A stretch of DNA of 64,000 nucleotides from NCBI GenBank assembly GCA_001801995.1, contig MGZB01000002.1, positions 1 to 64,000 on the forward strand. The letters run 5' to 3'. Below, one piece after another: positions 58,638-64,000 of this stretch. Position numbers and translations under genes: made by a program. How positions within the stretch are numbered: the first letter of the stretch is position 1; every line of letters starts with the position of its first letter. The notes beneath the pieces were generated by a model. The model did not search any database, was not told the origin of the DNA, and was given only the letters and a program-made list of their open reading frames with translations. Source of the stretch: Gammaproteobacteria bacterium RIFOXYD12_FULL_61_37 (GTDB lineage Bacteria; Pseudomonadota; Gammaproteobacteria; Chromatiales; Chromatiaceae).

Positions 58638-58985
58638 ATGAATCGTACCGGCAGGGAGGCGGAAGACCTCGCCCTCGCGTTCCTGAACAGCCGGGGGCTG
58701 CGGCTGATCGAACGCAACTACGCAACCCGCCAGGGGGAGATCGATCTGGTCATGGAGGACAGGGGCACCCTGGCGTTCGTCGAGGTCAGGCACCGGAATT
58801 CGGCGCGTTTCGGCGGCGCTATCGAGAGTGTGGACCGGCGGAAACAGGGACGGCTGATCAAGGCGGCGGAGGCCTATTTGCAGGCACATCCCCTCCAGGC
58901 CCGCAGCCCCTGCCGTTTCGATATTATCGGCATGGGATCTGAGCAGGGCAAAATTGAATGGATTCAAGATGCTTTTGGCAAATGA
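58638..58985 (+). CDS. yraN: YraN (UPF0102), endonuclease-like protein
   Basis: 115 aa with the UPF0102 restriction-endonuclease-like core: GREAEDLALAFLNSRGLRLIERNY, GEIDLVMEDRGTLAFVEVRHR, where the D and ExR match a PD-(D/E)xK-type site. Exact role not known. Between lpoA and diaA, the conserved position. Confidence 0.93.
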   Translation: MNRTGREAEDLALAFLNSRGLRLIERNYATRQGEIDLVMEDRGTLAFVEVRHRNSARFGGAIESVDRRKQGRLIKAAEAYLQAHPLQARSPCRFDIIGMGSEQGKIEWIQDAFGK

Positions 58986-59001
58986 TGAAGTAAATGGTTA
59001 A

Positions 59002-59598
<597 letters not shown>

Positions 59599-59611
59599 AC
59601 GGGAGTACCCC

Positions 59612-60376
59612 ATGCAACGCCTTATGCCGTATCTGTTTGTATTGGCGTCGATCCTGCCGATTCAGGGCTGTGCCCCGCTGATTGTCGGGGGGGCGGCGAC
59701 GACTGGCGTGGCCGTCGTCCATGACCGGCGTTCCCCCGGCTCCGTCGTCGAGGACCAGGGGATCGAACTCACTATTTACCATTACAAGCAGGCCCACCCC
59801 GAGATAAAGAACTACAGTGATGTCTCCAGCAACAGCTATAACCGGCAGGTGCTCCTCACCGGCTCGGCGCAGAGCCGGGCGGTGGCCGACCAACTGGTGA
59901 GCTACGTCAAGAGCCTGGCCAATGTGCGGCGGGTGATCGACGAGATCGAGATCCACTCCGGCGGCGATTTCCGCGAGGATGTGAACGACACCTACCTCAA
60001 CTCACAGGCCAAGATGGCGCTGTTCAAGATCACCAAAATCAAGGATTTCGATCCGAGCCGGGTCAAGGTCACCACCTATAACGGCAGCGTCTATCTGATG
60101 GGCTTGGTGAATACCAACGAGGGCAACGTGGCCGCCGAGGAAATACGCTATGTCAGCGGCATCAAACGGGTGGTGAAACACTTCGAATACGTCGAACTCC
60201 CTGCCCCGGCCGGTTCGACCGCCGACACGGGCGGGGCGCGCGGCGGTGCTGTCACCACCACTCCCTTGCCGGAACCGGCCCGCGCCGGCGGGGCGCCGTC
60301 GCGCCCCATGGCAGGAAATACGACCTACTACGGCGGGGGTGGTGAGGGCAATTCCAACCCCAACGTCTGGCAGTGA
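59612..60376 (+). CDS. dolP: BON-domain outer-membrane lipoprotein DolP (YraP)
   Basis: 254 aa. Signal peptide with lipobox IQGC (Cys at about 20), then two BON domains (about 45-115 and 120-195: NRQVLLTGSAQSRAVADQLVS and GSVYLMGLVNTNEGNVAAEEI). The last 55 residues are a Gly/Pro-rich extension absent from the E. coli protein. Supports outer-membrane integrity. Overlaps the next gene by 4 nt. Confidence 0.92.
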   Translation: MQRLMPYLFVLASILPIQGCAPLIVGGAATTGVAVVHDRRSPGSVVEDQGIELTIYHYKQAHPEIKNYSDVSSNSYNRQVLLTGSAQSRAVADQLVSYVKSLANVRRVIDEIEIHSGGDFREDVNDTYLNSQAKMALFKITKIKDFDPSRVKVTTYNGSVYLMGLVNTNEGNVAAEEIRYVSGIKRVVKHFEYVELPAPAGSTADTGGARGGAVTTTPLPEPARAGGAPSRPMAGNTTYYGGGGEGNSNPNVWQ

Positions 60377-61788
60377 GCCGAGACGGGGATAGCCCCCCGG
60401 ACAAGCCATTTTCCCCCGCATTGGAGCAACGTCTCCGCTCGGTCGCGGGCGCCGCCAATCTCATGACCGGACGGGTCGATTGCTGGCCCTACGGCTACGA
60501 CAACAGCCGCCGCCATGCCTGCCCCCAGGCGGTGGTCTTCGGCACCGGCCACGAGCAGATCCGCGATCTGGTCCTGTTCTGCAACCGCGAGGGTATTCCC
60601 CTGATCCCCAGGGGCCGAGGCACCGGCACCACCGGCGCCACGGTGCCGGACCGGGGCGGCATCGTCCTCTCCTTGGAACGCATGAACCGCATCCTGGAGA
60701 TCGACCCGGACAACCGCCTGGCTCGGGTCGAACCCGGTGTGACCAATCAGGCCCTGCAAGAGGCGATCGCCGCCAAGGGCTTCTTCTGGCCGCCCGATCC
60801 CACTAGCGCCGCCGCCTGCACCATCGGCGGCAATCTGGCCTACAATTCCGCCGGTCCCCGCGCCGTGAAATACGGCACACCGCGCGAGAACACCCTGGGC
60901 TTGCGCGCCGTCACCGGCCTGGGCGAGGAGATCCGCACCGGCGTCCTGACCACCAAGGGGGTGGTCGGCTACGACCTGACCCGTCTCCTGATCGGTTCCG
61001 AGGGGACATTGGCCGTCATCACCGAGGCCACCCTGAAATTGACCCCCCTGCCCGAGGCCAAGCGCACCCTCCAGGCCGCCTACCGTGACATACCCAGCGC
61101 CGCCCGCGCCGTCTCGGCCATCATGGCCCAACCCGTCACCCCCTGCGCCCTGGAGTTCATGGACGCCAAGTCCCTGGAACTGGTACGTAATTTCGCCAAT
61201 CCCGGCCTGCCGGCCGAGGCGGGCGCCCTGCTGATGATCGAAGTCGATGGCCCGGCCCATGGCCTGGATCAGGCGGCCGAGTCCATCAGCCGCGCGGCGG
61301 CCAACGAGGGGCTGATCCTGGTGGAGACGGCCAGGGATGCCCAGGCCGTCGAACGCCTCTGGCGCACCCGGAAATCCCTCTCGCCCGCCTTGCGTCAGGC
61401 CGCGCCCAAGAAGATCAACGAGGACGTGGTGGTCCCCGTCTCCCGCATCCCCGCCCTGGTGGAGGGGCTCGACCGCCTGTCGCGGGAGCACGGCATCCTC
61501 ATCGTCAATTTCGGCCACGCCGGCAACGGCAACATCCACATGAACCTGCTCTTCGACCCCGCCGAACCGGGCGCGACCCAACGGGCCGAGACCTGCCTCG
61601 ACGCTGCCTTCGACCTGGTGCTGAGCCTGGGCGGCACCCTCTCCGGCGAACACGGCGTCGGCCTGGAAAAGCGTGACTTCATCGACCGCGAGATCGACCC
61701 CGCCACCCTGCGCCTGATGCGCGCCATCAAGCGCCAGTTCGACCCCAACAACATTCTCAATCCCGGAAAGGCCCTGCCGGAGGCTTGA
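60373..61788 (+). CDS. FAD-linked oxidase (GlcD / D-lactate dehydrogenase type)
   Basis: 471 aa: FAD-binding type 4 domain (about 45-225; PRGRGTGTTGATVPDRGGIVLSL) and C-terminal oxidase domain with NFGHAGNGNIHMNLLFDP and SGEHGVGLEKR, the substrate/FAD motifs of the D-lactate/glycolate dehydrogenase family. Likely oxidises a D-2-hydroxy acid and passes electrons to quinone. The start is GTG 60373, whose bases overlap the dolP stop (GTGA). No GlcE or GlcF subunit genes follow. Confidence 0.88.
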   Translation: MSRDGDSPPDKPFSPALEQRLRSVAGAANLMTGRVDCWPYGYDNSRRHACPQAVVFGTGHEQIRDLVLFCNREGIPLIPRGRGTGTTGATVPDRGGIVLSLERMNRILEIDPDNRLARVEPGVTNQALQEAIAAKGFFWPPDPTSAAACTIGGNLAYNSAGPRAVKYGTPRENTLGLRAVTGLGEEIRTGVLTTKGVVGYDLTRLLIGSEGTLAVITEATLKLTPLPEAKRTLQAAYRDIPSAARAVSAIMAQPVTPCALEFMDAKSLELVRNFANPGLPAEAGALLMIEVDGPAHGLDQAAESISRAAANEGLILVETARDAQAVERLWRTRKSLSPALRQAAPKKINEDVVVPVSRIPALVEGLDRLSREHGILIVNFGHAGNGNIHMNLLFDPAEPGATQRAETCLDAAFDLVLSLGGTLSGEHGVGLEKRDFIDREIDPATLRLMRAIKRQFDPNNILNPGKALPEA

Positions 61789-61800
61789 GGGGCCGAGAAA

Positions 61801-61834
61801 GTAGCCGGATGAAGCACAGCGGAATCCGGGCTAC
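61801..61834. repeat. REP-like palindrome
   Basis: GTAGCCGGAT pairs imperfectly with ATCCGGGCTAC; a common dispersed intergenic palindrome type in gammaproteobacteria. Confidence 0.5.
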
Positions 61835-61859
61835 TTAACTTGAATTTTTAGAGGTGCCT

Positions 61860-62423
61860 ATGAGAAAGCTGAGAGTCTATTTGTCCCTTATGTTCGCGCT
61901 GATCCTGTCGATCGCGGCCGTCCTCGTCTTCCTGGACAGCGGCCTGAGTATCGCCTTTTGGCTGGTCGCGCTGGTGGCCGCCGGCCACTTTTATCTCAGC
62001 CGCGAGGGCAAATGCACCCATTTCGTCGTTTGGAAGGAGAAAGACAGCGTCGGCATCGCCTCCATCGACGAAGATCACAAGAAGCTGTTCAACCTGATCA
62101 ACAATCTCCAGGTGACGGTCATGTGCGACACCGGCCGGGAGTTCGAACGGGAGGCGCTCGATCAGCTCATGGACTACACCCGCTACCACTTCCAGCGCGA
62201 GGAGGAGTTGATGCGGGCCCACGGCTACCGGGACTACGAGGCCCACAAGGGGCAGCATGATCAGATGATCATTCAGACCCGGATCTTCATTGACCGTTAC
62301 GAAGAGAAGGGCCGCGCCGCCCTGCCCGAGGTGGTGAACTACCTGCGGCTCTGGCTGTTGCAGCACATCAGCGTCACGGACAAGAAGTACACGCCCTATT
62401 TCCAGGAGAAGGGGGTGATTTAA
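61860..62423 (+). CDS. Membrane-anchored bacteriohemerythrin
   Basis: 187 aa. Two N-terminal membrane helices (about residues 5-45), then a hemerythrin domain (about 57-185). All iron ligands are visible: His in SIDEDHKKLF, His and Glu in YHFQREEE, two His in AHKGQHDQM, His and Asp in LQHISVTDKKY. Such proteins bind O2 at a di-iron site; delivery of O2 to membrane enzymes or O2 sensing are proposed roles. ATG 61860 is preceded by AGAGGTG. The stop codon touches the next repeat. Confidence 0.9.
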   Translation: MRKLRVYLSLMFALILSIAAVLVFLDSGLSIAFWLVALVAAGHFYLSREGKCTHFVVWKEKDSVGIASIDEDHKKLFNLINNLQVTVMCDTGREFEREALDQLMDYTRYHFQREEELMRAHGYRDYEAHKGQHDQMIIQTRIFIDRYEEKGRAALPEVVNYLRLWLLQHISVTDKKYTPYFQEKGVI

Positions 62424-62591
62424 CCTAGAAACCTCTTTTCAACCGCAAAGGACGCAAAGAACGCTAAGGAAAACAACCCGATGCCTTTATCTTTGTTCCT
62501 ACCTTCCTGGTCAGGGGCGAAACTTAGACAAGCCAATGAATTCCTTCGCGTTCCTTCGCGGCCTTTGCGGTTGAAAAGAGGTTTCTAGGTT
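62422..62591. repeat. Inverted-repeat element family, copy C
   Basis: The longest of the three copies: AACCTAGAAACCTCTTTTCA followed by ACCGCAAAGG at the left end is mirrored at the right end, ending at 62591. It fills the whole gap between convergent hemerythrin and recD genes. Confidence 0.8.
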
Positions 62592-62598
62592 GAAGGCC

Positions 62599-64000
62599 CT
62601 ATCGGGACCAAAGGCGCTCCCGCAAGGCCGATTCCCGCCGCACCCTGCGTTCCACCACCAATCTCAAAAGTTCGCTGCCGATGCGCAAAGCGGCCTCGTG
62701 CCGGGCACGGGTGACGGCGGTATAGAGCAGTTCCCGGCTCAGAAGGGGGCTGTCTTCGTTCGGCAGGGCCAGGAGGATTTCGTCGAACTCCGAGCCTTGG
62801 CTTTTGTGTACCGTCATGGCGTAGACGGTCTCGTGCTCGGGCAGGCGGGAGGGGGGGAAGGACCGCAGGCCGTCCGGTCCGGCGGCGGTGAACCAGACGC
62901 GCGGGCGGCCCTGGGCATCGGGCCAGATCAGGCCCAGGTCGCCGTTGAAGAGGCCAAGGCCCTGGTCGTTGCGGGTCACCATGAGGGGGCGTCCGCGATA
63001 GAAGAGGGTCGAGGGGTCGATCAGTCCCCGTTTGGCCAAGCCTTGTTCGATCAACAGATTCATGCGCCCCACGCCGAAAGGTCCCTCGCGCAGGGCGCAG
63101 AGGAGGCGGAATCGCTCCATGCCCGCCAGGGCCTCGGCGGGGGTGCTCGCCTGCAAGTAACCCTGGTAGCGCTCGATGGCCCAGTCTGCCAGCCGTTCCG
63201 GCCCCTCGGTCAGCCAGTGGAGATCGGGCGGATTCGTAACCAGCAGGGCGAGCGCATTATCGAAATCGCCGTCCCGCACCGCCGCCGCGAAGCGGCCGAT
63301 GGCTCCGGCGCCTTCGAAGCGGCGGCTCTTGCGCAGGAGGATGACTGTGTCGGCCAGGGGAGCCCCTCTCCCAAAGGGAGTGGGGGTAATTGCGGGCTCG
63401 GCGCATTCTGAATGCGCCGTGGATTCACGGGGCAGCATCCCTTCCCCCTCAGGATGGGGGATCGGTTTGCCACAGAGTTGGCCAAGCCGCTGACGCATGG
63501 CCTCGCTCAGGGGCGGCGGGTCGAAGGGGCCGCAGATATCGCCCAGGACATAGCCGGCTTCGACTGAGGCAAGCTGATCCCGATCACCCAGCAGGATGAG
63601 CCGGGCCTGCTTCGGCAGGGCGCTCAGCAGCCGGGCCATCAGGGGGAGATCGACCATGGAGGCCTCGTCCACCAGCAGCAGGTCGAGGTGGAGCGGGTTG
63701 TCCGGCCCGTGGCGGAAACCCTCGCCGGGCCGTGCCCCCAACAGGCGGTGGATTGTGGTCGCCTGATCGGGGATGGCCGCCCGCTCGGCCTCATCCAGGG
63801 GCAGGCCGGCCTTGGCCGCGCGGATCGATTCCGCCAGCCGCGCCGCCGCCTTGCCGGTGGGGGCGGCCATGACCATGCGCAGGGGCCGTTCCGACAGCCG
63901 CGCACTAAGGGCCAGGATCACCGCCGCCGTCCAGGTCTTGCCCGTGCCCGGCCCCCCCGAGATGACGCTGAAGCGGCGGGAGAGGGCCAGGGCGACAGCG
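62599..64000 (-). CDS. recD: Exodeoxyribonuclease V alpha subunit RecD (5' part outside the window)
   Basis: Helicase subunit of RecBCD; the first codons are beyond base 64000. Within the window: Walker A GGPGTGKTW (minus strand, near 63950), the DEASMVDLPLM helicase motif II, LILLGDRDQLASVEAG (motif III region), YAMTVHKSQGSEFDEIL and LYTAVTRAR near the C-terminus. Between LGDICG and the conserved PLADTVILLRKSRRF lies an extra, Pro/Gly-rich stretch of about 35 residues encoded by palindromic DNA (63364-63466). The gene is otherwise open through to its TAG. Confidence 0.93.
   Translation of the reverse strand, partial: AVALALSRRFSVISGGPGTGKTWTAAVILALSARLSERPLRMVMAAPTGKAAARLAESIRAAKAGLPLDEAERAAIPDQATTIHRLLGARPGEGFRHGPDNPLHLDLLLVDEASMVDLPLMARLLSALPKQARLILLGDRDQLASVEAGYVLGDICGPFDPPPLSEAMRQRLGQLCGKPIPHPEGEGMLPRESTAHSECAEPAITPTPFGRGAPLADTVILLRKSRRFEGAGAIGRFAAAVRDGDFDNALALLVTNPPDLHWLTEGPERLADWAIERYQGYLQASTPAEALAGMERFRLLCALREGPFGVGRMNLLIEQGLAKRGLIDPSTLFYRGRPLMVTRNDQGLGLFNGDLGLIWPDAQGRPRVWFTAAGPDGLRSFPPSRLPEHETVYAMTVHKSQGSEFDEILLALPNEDSPLLSRELLYTAVTRARHEAALRIGSELLRLVVERRVRRESALRERLWSR
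63364..63466. repeat. Palindromic element inserted in frame in recD
   Basis: Contains a perfect palindrome, GGCGCATTC-T-GAATGCGCC (63400-63418), flanked by CTCCC/GGGAG and CCGTG/CACGG stems and C-rich arms typical of intergenic repeats. It keeps the recD frame open and adds about 35 residues. Confidence 0.65.

Overview
The window reads as a chromosomal segment of a GC-rich gammaproteobacterium. The best lineage evidence is the cluster rsmI (divergent) / lpoA-yraN-diaA-dolP, together with rplU-rpmA-obgE, ispB, cstA-ybdD and an 87-codon rpsT with a non-ATG start. A sulfur-oxidiser or Chromatiales-like relative is plausible from the gene mix (di-heme peroxidase, bacteriohemerythrin, abundant palindromic repeats), but I cannot name a genus from sequence alone. 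Most of the window is ordinary housekeeping DNA. The left third holds the accessory material.

Layout. 1-4.1 kb: a PAS-GGDEF cyclase (possibly cut by the window edge), a tiny four-repeat DnaJ-type zinc protein, a P-loop protein next to MetA, and an AsmA-like anchored protein. 4.2-7.9 kb, minus strand: a probable peptide-modification locus made of a 48-aa Cys-rich peptide gene with a very strong ribosome site, a GC-rich hairpin, a Wzm/Wzt-like ABC exporter and a radical SAM/SPASM enzyme, the last three translationally overlapped. 8.7-11.3 kb: clpB. 11.3-17.5 kb: an accessory island full of toxin-antitoxin modules, most of them broken (BrnT fragment, PIN toxin with an amber codon, frameshifted zeta pair, VapC/RelE scraps), plus an intact type-1 defence reverse transcriptase (RT fused to a nitrilase domain). 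The RT is the last gene of an overlapping chain UPF0175 antitoxin - DUF3368 - 47-aa ORF - RT. A clpB fragment carrying a 48-bp exact copy of the clpB 3' region closes the island.

17.5-31.5 kb: spermidine-synthase-like protein, FAD dehydrogenase, P2-type cation ATPase, HlyC/CorC protein, YqhA and AI-2E family membrane proteins, photolyase, DUF523, di-heme cytochrome c peroxidase with an adjacent PerR/Irr-like Fur regulator and a matching 7-1-7 operator, tRNA-Asn, aspartate aminotransferase. 31.6-42.8 kb: uvrB, a coiled-coil/winged-helix protein, tRNA-Pro, ispB, rplU-rpmA-obgE-proB, rpsT, DedA, cstA-ybdD. 43.0-48.7 kb: a MazEF pair and a complete branched-chain amino acid ABC operon (livKHMGF) interrupted by a palindromic element. 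49.0-55.7 kb: three cation/H+ antiporter-type proteins and a fused glucosyl-3-phosphoglycerate synthase/phosphatase, together suggesting salt or pH adaptation. 55.7-64 kb: rsmI, lpoA-yraN-diaA-dolP, a GlcD-like oxidase, a membrane-anchored hemerythrin, and recD running off the right edge with an in-frame palindromic insertion.

Repeats: three copies of one inverted-repeat element family (38.2, 44.5 and 62.4 kb), a separate 240-bp inverted-repeat element whose right end contributes the start codon of obgE, and a REP-like family carrying GGGGACAGACCAC in the island.
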